DNA of 64,000 nt from Paenibacillus sp. JNUCC-31. Lineage in GTDB: Bacteria; Bacillota; Bacilli; Paenibacillales; Paenibacillaceae. The stretch's first letter is position 1. Each line of letters opens with the position of its first letter. The notes below the pieces were generated by a model. That model did not search any database. It had not been told where the DNA came from and saw only the letters and a list, made by a program, of their open reading frames with translations. The position numbers and the translations under genes are program-made. Positions 1 through 7,931 of the stretch are shown here, piece by piece. The stretch is from contig NZ_CP062165.1 in assembly GCF_014844075.1 (NCBI RefSeq), positions 6,696,001 through 6,760,000 on the forward strand, in the 5' to 3' direction.

Positions 1-2
1 CT

Positions 3-704
3 GAATCGATGCGCAGAGCTTTGGCCGGTGCCAGCCAACTATTCCTTGCGTTATCCAACAATCCCAGACAAGTGGAATTAGAGACATCCATTATTCAGAT
101 AGCTGCGCAAGAGGGAGTGAAGCATATCGTCAAAATATCCAGTCCAGCTTATGAGGAACGTTCACCTGTAGCAGTAGCAAAATGGCATGCCGATATCGAG
201 CAAACTCTCGTGACATCAGGAATTACGTATACCATATTGCGACCTTATGCGTTCATGCAAAATTTGCTGCGTCTCGCACCAACCATAACAACCCAGGATA
301 TGTTCTTCGGCTGTATTGGAGATTCACCGTGCAACTTCATCGATTGCCGGGATATCGCAGATGTTGCCGCGGAAGTAATGACACGGTTCAAGTCGGTTAA
401 CAGCATTTATACGTTGACGGGTTCCGAAACGTTCACCTATCCACAGATTGCAGATAAATTGTCCATCCTGCTCAATCGACCGATCAAATTCTTTAACCTC
501 AAACCTGAGGCGTTGCGAACTGATCTAATGGAACACGGACAGATGCCTTCTTGGCTCGCAGACCACGTTGTGGAAATCCAGACGATGTCTACCGTTGTGT
601 CAGAGAAGCCGACGGATACCGTTCGACGCTTGCTCGGCAGAGAGCCTCGCTCGCTCGATGCATTCCTGGAAGAGTATCGGGATGCATTTAAACCGAGGCC
701 ATAA
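3..704 (+). CDS. NmrA-family NAD(P)-dependent SDR, 5' truncated
   Basis: C-terminal part of an atypical short-chain dehydrogenase of the NmrA/azoreductase type. The reading frame is open to the left edge; the ATG at 9 is probably internal, because family members begin with a GxxGxxG Rossmann motif about 60-70 residues earlier and none is visible. Seen: the core strand segment GVKHIVKISS, the segment KWHADIEQTL followed by ITYTILRPYAFMQN, and DCRDIADVAAEV near the middle, all characteristic of NmrA-like proteins, with a variable C-terminal region. Family members bind NAD(P) and act as quinone/azo reductases or redox-sensing regulators; the substrate here is unknown. A rho-independent terminator follows at once, so this is the last gene of its transcript. 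Confidence 0.8.
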   Translation, partial: ESMRRALAGASQLFLALSNNPRQVELETSIIQIAAQEGVKHIVKISSPAYEERSPVAVAKWHADIEQTLVTSGITYTILRPYAFMQNLLRLAPTITTQDMFFGCIGDSPCNFIDCRDIADVAAEVMTRFKSVNSIYTLTGSETFTYPQIADKLSILLNRPIKFFNLKPEALRTDLMEHGQMPSWLADHVVEIQTMSTVVSEKPTDTVRRLLGREPRSLDAFLEEYRDAFKPRP

Positions 705-724
705 CCATGCAGTGAACTAAGGAG

Positions 725-757
725 AATCTCCCTAAAAATTCTTTAGGGGGATTTTTT
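725..757 (+). terminator. rho-independent terminator after NmrA-type gene
   Basis: Arms AATCTCCCTAAA and TTTAGGGGGATT (one mismatch) with a 5-nt loop, followed by a run of T. It lies 20 nt after the NmrA-type stop codon. Confidence 0.85.
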
Positions 758-776
758 GGGTGTGAAACAAACCTCA

Positions 777-2543
777 CTACTGATTTTTGATCCATAGTTT
801 GGAGATATCCATGAACCCAAACTCAGCCGTTTGCATGCCGAAGATACTTTGGTCCAGCTGGGCTTTTTTGTTCATGTGACAACCGTGTAAAATCCAACAG
901 TTATCTCGCAGCAATCCCTCTGCTTCATCCAGCAGTACCGATCGTTTCTCGTTATCCAGCTGGGCGAAATGGTCTAATTTCTGGTCCAGGATGAACTGTA
1001 CAGCAGGTGTTAGGTAAGCATGCAAATGATTGGATTTGTTTTTGAAGTAATTAATCATACCAAATTGCCAGTCATCCTCCAAAATTTCCTCAGCCATCAT
1101 CAATGTAGCATCCTTGTATTTATCAGGATGGGGATAGTGAGCAGAGAGATGAAGCTCAATGTTCAAACCAATCTCTTTTCCGCGCTGTTGTAACCAATTG
1201 GCTTCTTTTAAACCTTTATTCACCGGGTATGACAGAATGATAGGCTCTCCCTCGTAACCACTTCGCATCAGCAGCTTCTTGGCATCCACAAGCGAAGTTT
1301 CATGCCATGTTGTTACCGCGCTTTTCCAGGGAAGAAAGCTGTTCGCTGGTGTAATTCGGTTTCCGCCAAGCTCTTTTACTAAACGAACTGGATCATAAAC
1401 AAGTCTAAGTGCTTGTCGAAATTCCAATTGGTGATGGATCCCTGCTTTGTAGAAATTAAATAAAATATATCGGCAACCCAGTGCTGGATAATTGACAAGG
1501 GTCGTTTCATTGTTGCTTGTATTCAGCTTCATTCGGTCAGTTCTTGGTAATTCATAATGATGTTCATTAGGGCCCAGCTCTGGTACAAACCAAATATCCA
1601 CCTGGTCAAGATGCGGACGGATGCCATAATACCCATCGAAGGCACTAAGCACCAAAACATCTTCATTCATTTCAATGATCTGAAAGGGTCCGGTACCGAT
1701 CAGTTTTTTGGATACATCTACATCATAAGGAAGAATCGTCATGGGAATACAGCTGAACAAGTGCAGGAAGAAGCGATTGGGACGACTTAAATAAAAGCGG
1801 ATGCAGTAATCTCCATCAGCTTCGACACGCTCGACATCCCGATAGTGCCAGCTCATTGGGCTGTCCAGATCCTGAATTCGCTGCAAGGTTGCTTTGACGT
1901 CCCGGGAGGTCATCGCCCGGCCATGGTGGAACCGCACTCCTTTACGCAGATAGAAAGTCCACATCTTATGATCCTCACTGGACTCCCACATATGTGCCAA
2001 TTCTGGAAGGAAGGTTTCGGTTTTGACATCATAGGTGATCAGAGTACTGCAAACCTGACCCAGCAGATAGGTTTCAAAAGCGGTGTAAACATAAGCGGGG
2101 TCCAGCCCTGTAAGTCTGCGTGATCTCATCATGCGCAGCACATCCTGACCGGATGCCGTTTCGACATGACTGTGGAATCCCATATGCTTGTTAAGTGATC
2201 GCAGCAATTGTTCCTGAAGTGTTTTATGGATGTCAATCGTGCCGATCAGCTCGATCGCTTCTTTAATTTTACCTCTCCCAATCAGTTCCCGCAGGTGATT
2301 CTCCAGCGTTTCATTCACACTGCGCAGCAGCGTCATCTCCGAATAATGTCCCCGCCCCCGCCCAGGCTGCCAATGAATAAATCCTTGTTCCTCCAGCTTG
2401 CGCAGAATAAACTTCACGTTGCGTGGAGTACAGCATAAGGCATCGGAAAGGCTGTCGATGGTTACTGGAACAGGTTCATCAAGTGTAAGAAAAAGTTCTT
2501 TTGCTGTTGCAAGACGTACATAATGGGTTGTTGTGGTATCCAT
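777..2543 (-). CDS. SgrR-family transcriptional regulator with solute-binding-protein domain
   Basis: 588 residues. An N-terminal winged helix-turn-helix of SgrR_N type (about residues 1-110, with ALCCTPRNVKFILRKLEEQG) is fused to a domain of the SBP_bac_5 oligopeptide/dipeptide-binding fold (about 140-580; GLDPAYVYTAFETYLLGQV, WTFYLRKGVRFHHGRAMTSR). No signal peptide, so it is a cytoplasmic DNA-binding protein whose binding-protein-like domain senses a small ligand. Start at 2543 is supported by AAAGGAGC about 9 nt upstream. In E. coli SgrR responds to phosphosugar stress and its gene neighbours the sugar exporter gene setA; here the divergent neighbour is also an MFS efflux-type transporter, which suggests a local target. 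The ligand is unknown. Confidence 0.85.
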   Translation of the reverse strand: MDTTTTHYVRLATAKELFLTLDEPVPVTIDSLSDALCCTPRNVKFILRKLEEQGFIHWQPGRGRGHYSEMTLLRSVNETLENHLRELIGRGKIKEAIELIGTIDIHKTLQEQLLRSLNKHMGFHSHVETASGQDVLRMMRSRRLTGLDPAYVYTAFETYLLGQVCSTLITYDVKTETFLPELAHMWESSEDHKMWTFYLRKGVRFHHGRAMTSRDVKATLQRIQDLDSPMSWHYRDVERVEADGDYCIRFYLSRPNRFFLHLFSCIPMTILPYDVDVSKKLIGTGPFQIIEMNEDVLVLSAFDGYYGIRPHLDQVDIWFVPELGPNEHHYELPRTDRMKLNTSNNETTLVNYPALGCRYILFNFYKAGIHHQLEFRQALRLVYDPVRLVKELGGNRITPANSFLPWKSAVTTWHETSLVDAKKLLMRSGYEGEPIILSYPVNKGLKEANWLQQRGKEIGLNIELHLSAHYPHPDKYKDATLMMAEEILEDDWQFGMINYFKNKSNHLHAYLTPAVQFILDQKLDHFAQLDNEKRSVLLDEAEGLLRDNCWILHGCHMNKKAQLDQSIFGMQTAEFGFMDISKLWIKNQ

Positions 2544-2689
2544 GTTTGGATGCTCCTTTATAAAAGGTGAAAAGTGTCATCACAATCTTACACTTTTATT
2601 TCCCCCTTTGATCGATACAATTATACATAAAGAGAGAGGGAAAGACAGCCCACTTAGACAAAACAACAAGAACAGGAGAACCATACGCA

Positions 2690-3925
2690 ATGAAGCAACA
2701 TTTACGGCAGATTCACCCTTTAGCATGGACCATCATTATTGGAACCATGTTTGGACGTCTCGTCACGTCCATGAGCATCCCCTTTTTATCCATTTATCTG
2801 ACCCAAGTACTAGGTGCTACACCAACACAAACTGGGGTTACCGTCGCGGTCAGTTCTCTGGCGGGGGTCATGGTCAGCTTTTACGGAGGTTATATTTCAG
2901 ATCGAATAGGCCGAAAGTTGGTCATGATGGTCTCCGTATTTGGTTGGGCCTGTGTATTTTTCATCTTTTCAGCAGCAGAGCATCTGTGGGTGTTCTTTGT
3001 CGCCAATACGTTAAACGGATTATGCCGCGCTGTGTTTGAGCCCACGTCCCGTGCACTTCTATCGGACATTACTTCACCACAAAATAAGCTGCTTGTCTTC
3101 AATCTCAGATATGCTGCCATTAATCTGGGTGTCGTATTTGGACCTATTATCGGCCTTCAGCTTGGATCAGCGGAGTCTACGTTTCCGTTTGTGATCTCCG
3201 GGATGGTATATATTGTTTACGGCCTGGTTTTGTTTCTTCAATTTCAATTGCAGCGTGCAACTCTGCCGGAACACGTCCAGGTCACTGCGCCCCGTTTACG
3301 AGATGCCTTGGCTACTACCGGCCGTGACCGTGTATTTTTGCCGGTACTGATCGGGACTACTTTTTGTGTACTTGGGTATGGGCACTTTAGCTCAACCCTG
3401 GCCCAGTATGTGGCGCAAAATCCTCTTTTTGAACATGGGAGTCAAGTGTTTTCCTATATGCTTTCACTTAATGCGTTGACCGTGCTTGTGGTCCAGTTTC
3501 CGATTGTGCGGGTGGCCAGCAAATTCCCGCCAGTTGTGCCCCTCATTCTGGGAAACCTGCTGGTCGCTACAAGTTTGTTCCTGTTTGGCATCGCAACAAG
3601 CGTTGCGGTACTGATGATCAGTGTCATTCTGTTCACTGTTGGGGAAGTGCTCATGTTCACCATGATGGATATGCTGATTGACCGAATTGCCAAACCAGAA
3701 TGGAAAGGGACCTACTTTGGGACCATTGGATTCAATAACCTGGGCAGCGTCATGGCACCGATTCTGGGAGGGCTGTTATTAACCCAATTCGGGACGGGGA
3801 ATGGACTGTTTATTTTTGTACCATTGGCACTGACCACTGCACTTGGATTGCCTTTTCTAATCGTAGCGCATAAGCGCCTTGTCGTCAGGGAAAAGGAGTC
3901 AAAACCAATACAAGCGAGTGCCTAG
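2690..3925 (+). CDS. MFS transporter (DHA1-like efflux type)
   Basis: 411 residues with about 12 predicted membrane segments. The canonical MFS loop between helices 2 and 3 is present (GGYISDRIGRKL), and the second half repeats the fold. It resembles drug/sugar efflux proteins of the MdtG/MdtH/YttB kind. It is divergent from the SgrR-like regulator across a 146-nt gap, so co-regulation is likely. AGGAGAAC precedes the ATG at slightly long spacing. Substrate cannot be read from sequence; by analogy with sgrR-setA a sugar or sugar-phosphate analogue is possible, but this is inference. Confidence 0.85.
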   Translation: MKQHLRQIHPLAWTIIIGTMFGRLVTSMSIPFLSIYLTQVLGATPTQTGVTVAVSSLAGVMVSFYGGYISDRIGRKLVMMVSVFGWACVFFIFSAAEHLWVFFVANTLNGLCRAVFEPTSRALLSDITSPQNKLLVFNLRYAAINLGVVFGPIIGLQLGSAESTFPFVISGMVYIVYGLVLFLQFQLQRATLPEHVQVTAPRLRDALATTGRDRVFLPVLIGTTFCVLGYGHFSSTLAQYVAQNPLFEHGSQVFSYMLSLNALTVLVVQFPIVRVASKFPPVVPLILGNLLVATSLFLFGIATSVAVLMISVILFTVGEVLMFTMMDMLIDRIAKPEWKGTYFGTIGFNNLGSVMAPILGGLLLTQFGTGNGLFIFVPLALTTALGLPFLIVAHKRLVVREKESKPIQASA

Positions 3926-4047
3926 CTTAAGTGATGCGAGTTGTAATGCAAATAAGTGTTAGCTGTTTTAACTTTTTTTTGGAGAGTGTAACTTTCATTA
4001 AGTAATCGGTGTTTAATTAGTTAAACATTTCCTTATGGGGGTTCCAA

Positions 4048-4872
4048 ATGATATTTAAAAAGCTCACTTTAACATTGCTGGCATGTGTTATGTTTGCCGC
4101 ATTTTCAACGCCAAGTTTCGCTGAGGAGGCCACGCCAGAGATTGGGAGTGGCGTTTTGTCCAATAACCGGGTGCTAATTCCTTTAAGGGTAGTGTCCAGC
4201 AGCTTGGGGGCAGATGTAACGTGGTATAAGGAAGGGAAGAGCATTCGAATTCAAACGGATGAAAAAGAAATTTGGCTTGTGGTTAACTTTAAAAATGCGA
4301 GAGTGAATGAACAGATCATCGGAATGGATTCTCCTGTTGAATTAATTGACAATACAGCATATGTTCCCTTGCGATTTGTCAGCCAAGCGTTAGGAGCCAA
4401 GCTAGAGTGGAATCCACAAACTAAACAGGCAACCATCCACTTCAATAAACAAAACATGATTGTAAGTATGCAAGAGGAGACGATCCAGATCCCTGATTCT
4501 GCGAAAATAACCCAGGGGCGGTTAAATGTTTTGTCAGAGAAATTGAATGAAATTTCAGGCTTGTCTCAGATTAAGCAGGTCGGGGCGTATTTCAAGCCTT
4601 ATTTCACAGAAGATTTAATCCAATTTATTCTGAAGAGGCAGGATCTAGTAAGTGATTGGATGGTGTATGATGCTCCAGAGACTTCCGTTTATTATACAAG
4701 CCGTACAACAGCGACGTTATCCCAATCGTTCGTAATCGGAAATACATTAACGGGTGATTCTCATTATGTTAATGATCGAAATATTGAACTTGTTTACAGT
4801 AATGGTGTATGGAAAGCGAATCAGTTAATGTTTAATCTCAGAGAAATTCCCTATTTGGGTTATGATCGTTGA
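4048..4872 (+). CDS. secreted copper-amine-oxidase N-terminal (stalk) domain protein
   Basis: 274 residues. A Sec signal peptide (lysines 4-5, hydrophobic core, likely cleavage after PSFA near residue 25) leads to two copies of the beta-rich CuAO_N1/stalk unit at about 35-135; each carries the hallmark VLIPLRVVSSSLGADVTW and AYVPLRFVSQALGAKLEW. The remaining 130 residues are not recognised. This domain is very common in secreted Paenibacillus proteins and no amine-oxidase catalytic domain is present, so the name reflects homology only. Probable role is a cell-envelope protein. It appears monocistronic; no terminator lies directly behind it, and the next one is more than 300 nt away. Confidence 0.8.
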   Translation: MIFKKLTLTLLACVMFAAFSTPSFAEEATPEIGSGVLSNNRVLIPLRVVSSSLGADVTWYKEGKSIRIQTDEKEIWLVVNFKNARVNEQIIGMDSPVELIDNTAYVPLRFVSQALGAKLEWNPQTKQATIHFNKQNMIVSMQEETIQIPDSAKITQGRLNVLSEKLNEISGLSQIKQVGAYFKPYFTEDLIQFILKRQDLVSDWMVYDAPETSVYYTSRTTATLSQSFVIGNTLTGDSHYVNDRNIELVYSNGVWKANQLMFNLREIPYLGYDR

Positions 4873-4930
4873 ACTAGCAGCATATGATGATCAGTGGCAT
4901 GAAGGAAATAACAATTGAGTTAATATTATC

Positions 4931-4959
4931 TTGACGGATTACGGTGGAGCGAATACAAT
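4931..4959 (+). promoter_or_regulatory. sigma-A promoter of an ORF-free transcript
   Basis: TTGACG at 4931-4936, 17-nt spacer, TACAAT at 4954-4959. Each hexamer differs from consensus at one position, and the spacing is ideal. The predicted start is near 4966, about 350 nt before the sulfotransferase start codon. Confidence 0.7.
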
Positions 4960-4965
4960 AAACAA

Positions 4966-5223
4966 CAAATATGTGTGACGGGTGGTTAAGATGAACATGT
5001 TCCAGATAGGGCGCATTCTGAAACGATAACTGAATACGCATGAGCATTGTGACTTAACCATGGAATGTATATTGGCGTCTAGACAGTCATGTTTGTGCAC
5101 CCCTGTCGTGAACGCTCATCATTATTGCGTGCAAAGGAGAAATCGAGGAAACGCTTCTTATTTCATATGGTTCTCTTATTGTTACAAGCTGTAGATGAAC
5201 ATTAGTTCATCTATGGCTTTTTT
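4966..5223 (+). ncRNA. candidate structured leader or small RNA upstream of sulfotransferase
   Basis: Between the promoter at 4931 and the terminator at 5189 there is no convincing reading frame, but several complementary segments: TGGTTAAG (4983-4990) with CTTAACCA (5053-5060); inside it GCGCATTC (5011-5018) with GAATACGC (5032-5039, one mismatch); then GCGT-GACAG (5075-5086) with CTGTC-ACGC (5103-5115). ATGAGC (5040-5045) and GCTCAT (5114-5119) offer a mutually exclusive pairing. This layout, ending in a terminator about 95 nt before the sulfotransferase start, fits an attenuating leader or a free-standing sRNA. No known riboswitch class was recognised, and complementarity alone is weak proof. 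Confidence 0.4.
5189..5223 (+). terminator. rho-independent terminator or attenuator before sulfotransferase
   Basis: Stem GTAGATGAAC-atta-GTTCATCTAT extended by GC pairs, followed by six T. It stands between the 4931 promoter and the sulfotransferase gene. Confidence 0.75.
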
Positions 5224-5318
5224 GCATGCATTCCACCCAATTTGTTGCACATGGAAGGGGGACTTGCAGTGCTTTTTATCATGAAACTATCCCTACGAGG
5301 AGAAAGAGAGGCAGCGAT

Positions 5319-6050
5319 ATGAAACGACCTACTCAAAGTTATACCATTTGGTTTTCCCAGCGAACAGGCAGCACGCTGCTGAGTGAGGCCTTAAGTTCTA
5401 CGGGTGTCGCTGGTTATCCGAGCGAGTGGCTGCATCACCAGCATAAGAGCCCAGACACATTAAAGCGTGAAGATCTGCAGCAGATCTGGAGTCAGGGAAC
5501 TACGTCAAACGGAGTTTTCGGAATCAAGATTAATTTTGAACAACGATGGATTGACGCATTCCGCAGTCTCTATAGTCTGCCAACAGCGTTATCGCGGGCT
5601 GAGGTATGGAGTACGGGCTTCCCTCATTGCACCAAGCATATTTACATGACACGTCGCAACAAAGTCAGATTGGCTGTGTCCTGGTGGAGGGCCATTGTCT
5701 CGGGTGAATGGCACCGCAAGCACGGTGACAACCCTCAGTTACAAGATATTGCAGATCAATATAACTTTGATGCGATTAAGCATCTGCTTGTGGAGAGTAA
5801 CATGTGCGAAGCGGCAATTGAAGATTTCCTGTCTGAGTCAGGCATTGTGCCGCTGACGATTGTTTATGAGGATTTTATAGAAGATTACGAGGGAACCGTC
5901 ATGAATGTGCTAGAGTTTTTGGATGTTCAATCTGACGGTGTAACTGTATCACCCCCGTCCTTTGACCCGATTGCAGACGAGATTTCCGAACAATGGGTGC
6001 AAAGATTTCGGGAAGAATGCCAGAGAGATTGGGAGAATGTAAGATGGTAA
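5319..6050 (+). CDS. Stf0-family sulfotransferase
   Basis: 243 residues from the ATG at 5319, chosen because GAGAGG sits 7 nt upstream; an in-frame ATG at 5226 lacks a ribosome site. The N-terminal FSQRTGSTLLSEAL (residues 12-25) matches the 5'-phosphosulfate-binding loop of PAPS-dependent sulfotransferases of the Stf0 type, where the Arg-Thr-Gly-Ser segment contacts PAPS. Later KHIYMTRRNKVRLAVSWWRA corresponds to the 3'-phosphate-binding region. Known Stf0 enzymes transfer sulfate from PAPS to sugars, for example trehalose in mycobacterial sulfolipid synthesis. The acceptor here is unknown. The exporter pair 135 nt downstream may handle its product, but this is only positional inference. Confidence 0.8.
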   Translation: MKRPTQSYTIWFSQRTGSTLLSEALSSTGVAGYPSEWLHHQHKSPDTLKREDLQQIWSQGTTSNGVFGIKINFEQRWIDAFRSLYSLPTALSRAEVWSTGFPHCTKHIYMTRRNKVRLAVSWWRAIVSGEWHRKHGDNPQLQDIADQYNFDAIKHLLVESNMCEAAIEDFLSESGIVPLTIVYEDFIEDYEGTVMNVLEFLDVQSDGVTVSPPSFDPIADEISEQWVQRFREECQRDWENVRW

Positions 6051-6185
6051 ACACACTCGAAAAGATTCATTCATGGGTTGGAAATGTTGCATTTATTTTT
6101 ATTATGTATGATTCATCTTAGTGAGGAACCAAAATGCGTTGAATGCAAAATGGAATAGAAATGTTATACGAAAGGGTGAGGGGCT

Positions 6186-7931
6186 ATGCCCAAAATAGAG
6201 AAACGCTCCATGTCTTGGCTGCTGCAATATCTAAAACCCGTTAAAGGCCGATTGGCCTTGCTTGTGATGATGTTGCTAACCTCAACGGGCCTACAGCTTC
6301 TGAATCCACAGATTATCAAACGATTTATTGATACAGCCGCAAATGGGGGAGTCCTTGCTAACCTGATCCAGCTTGCCGGATTGTTTCTGGTTGTTGCTGT
6401 CGTAAATCAATTGATTACGGTATTCGTCAGTTATCTGGGGAATGATGTTGCCTGGCGGGCAACGAACCGATTACGGGGAGATCTCTTAAAGCATTGCCTG
6501 CGTCTGGATATGCGATTTCATAACGTGAAGACACCAGGAGAGATGATTGAACGAGTGGATGGTGATGTGACGAGTATTTCCAACTTCTTTGCCATGTTTA
6601 TTGTGCAGGTGATTGGAAGCTTTGTCTTGCTTGCCGGAATCCTCGGATTTATGTTCAGCGTAAACGTACCGATTGCGATCGTTATGACGGTATTTACATT
6701 GTTATCGATTCTGTTTATGGTGTTTATTCGCAATCTGGGAGTAAACTCTTCTAAAAATGAGCGGGAAGCGAGTGCATCCTTGTTCGGATTGATTGAAGAG
6801 CGTATCGCGGGAATCGAAGATGTTCAAGCGAACGGGCATGTCCCGTATGTGATGAATCGCTTTTATCGCACCATGCGTGTTGTGTTTCAAAAGGGCAGAA
6901 AAGCCTGGCTGCTTCGGGTCATTCCATGGAATACGACGGTTATTCTGTTCGCCCTGGCTGTTACGGCGGTACTATTGCTCGGTGTTCATTATTACATGCA
7001 AGGCATCATCAGCATCGGAACCCTGTTTCTGATATATCAATACACACAGATGCTTAATGATCCTATAGAGATGCTGGGCGATCAGGTTCAGGAGTTTCAG
7101 AAGGCCAAATCCGGTATGCTTCGTTCGAGAGAACTGTTATCTTTGCGCAGTGAGATTAAGGACGGAAGCGAGGACCAGCTGCCAGCAGGGCCGCTTGGTC
7201 TGGAATTCAAGCAGGTGAACTTCAGTTATAACGAGGATAAACCTGTATTGCAGAATATTAACTTTGCCATTAAACCTGGCGAACGGCTGGGGATCATCGG
7301 TCGTACAGGTAGCGGCAAATCAAGTCTCAGTCGTCTTCTTCTGCGCCTGTATAATCTGGATAGCGGGACGATTCATGTTGGCGGGAAAGATATTTCAGAG
7401 CTTACCTTGCCTGCACTTTACCGCAGGGTTGGCATGGTTACGCAGGATGTACAGCTGTTCGACGGTACGCTGCGAGACAATTTAACACTGTTCAACCAAG
7501 ACGTCTCGGATCAGATCATTAAGGAGACAACGGATCGACTGGGATTAAGTCATTGGATTGAATCACAGCCCGCAGGGTTGGATACACATCTGAAGGCAGG
7601 TGGTTCTTCATTGTCCGCAGGGGAAGCTCAATTATTTGCCCTGACGCGTGTATTTCTGACTGAACCAAGTCTTGTTATTCTCGATGAGCCTTCCTCACGG
7701 CTGGATGCCGCAACAGAGAGCATGCTTCAGTCTGCCATCGACCAGTTGATGAAGCAATGTACCGGAATTATTATTGCCCATCGACTGGCTACTTTGGAGA
7801 AGGTCGATCGAATTATGGTACTGGGTGATGGCAAGGTACTGGAATTCGGCGCCAGAGAAGAACTCGCCAGCAATCCGGCGTCACATTATGCCAGATTGCT
7901 GATTACGGGGCGAGAGGAGGAATTGGCGTGA
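6186..7931 (+). CDS. ABC exporter half-transporter, subunit 1 (consensus Walker B, degenerate signature)
   Basis: 581 residues: six-helix transmembrane domain (about 15-320) followed by an ATPase domain (about 340-580). Seen: Walker A GRTGSGKSS at G372, signature LSAGE at L476 (degenerate compared with LSGGQ), Walker B ILDEP with catalytic E501, and switch His H532. A G-rich Shine-Dalgarno (GGGTGAGG) precedes the ATG. The next gene overlaps by 4 nt and encodes a complementary half, so the two form a heterodimeric multidrug/lipid/peptide-type exporter in the membrane. Substrate unknown. Confidence 0.9.
   Translation: MPKIEKRSMSWLLQYLKPVKGRLALLVMMLLTSTGLQLLNPQIIKRFIDTAANGGVLANLIQLAGLFLVVAVVNQLITVFVSYLGNDVAWRATNRLRGDLLKHCLRLDMRFHNVKTPGEMIERVDGDVTSISNFFAMFIVQVIGSFVLLAGILGFMFSVNVPIAIVMTVFTLLSILFMVFIRNLGVNSSKNEREASASLFGLIEERIAGIEDVQANGHVPYVMNRFYRTMRVVFQKGRKAWLLRVIPWNTTVILFALAVTAVLLLGVHYYMQGIISIGTLFLIYQYTQMLNDPIEMLGDQVQEFQKAKSGMLRSRELLSLRSEIKDGSEDQLPAGPLGLEFKQVNFSYNEDKPVLQNINFAIKPGERLGIIGRTGSGKSSLSRLLLRLYNLDSGTIHVGGKDISELTLPALYRRVGMVTQDVQLFDGTLRDNLTLFNQDVSDQIIKETTDRLGLSHWIESQPAGLDTHLKAGGSSLSAGEAQLFALTRVFLTEPSLVILDEPSSRLDAATESMLQSAIDQLMKQCTGIIIAHRLATLEKVDRIMVLGDGKVLEFGAREELASNPASHYARLLITGREEELA

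Noticed and set aside
4984..5060. T-box, SAM or c-di-GMP riboswitch in the sulfotransferase leader
   Set aside because: None of the conserved cores of these classes is present; only generic stems were seen, so it is reported as an unclassified candidate.
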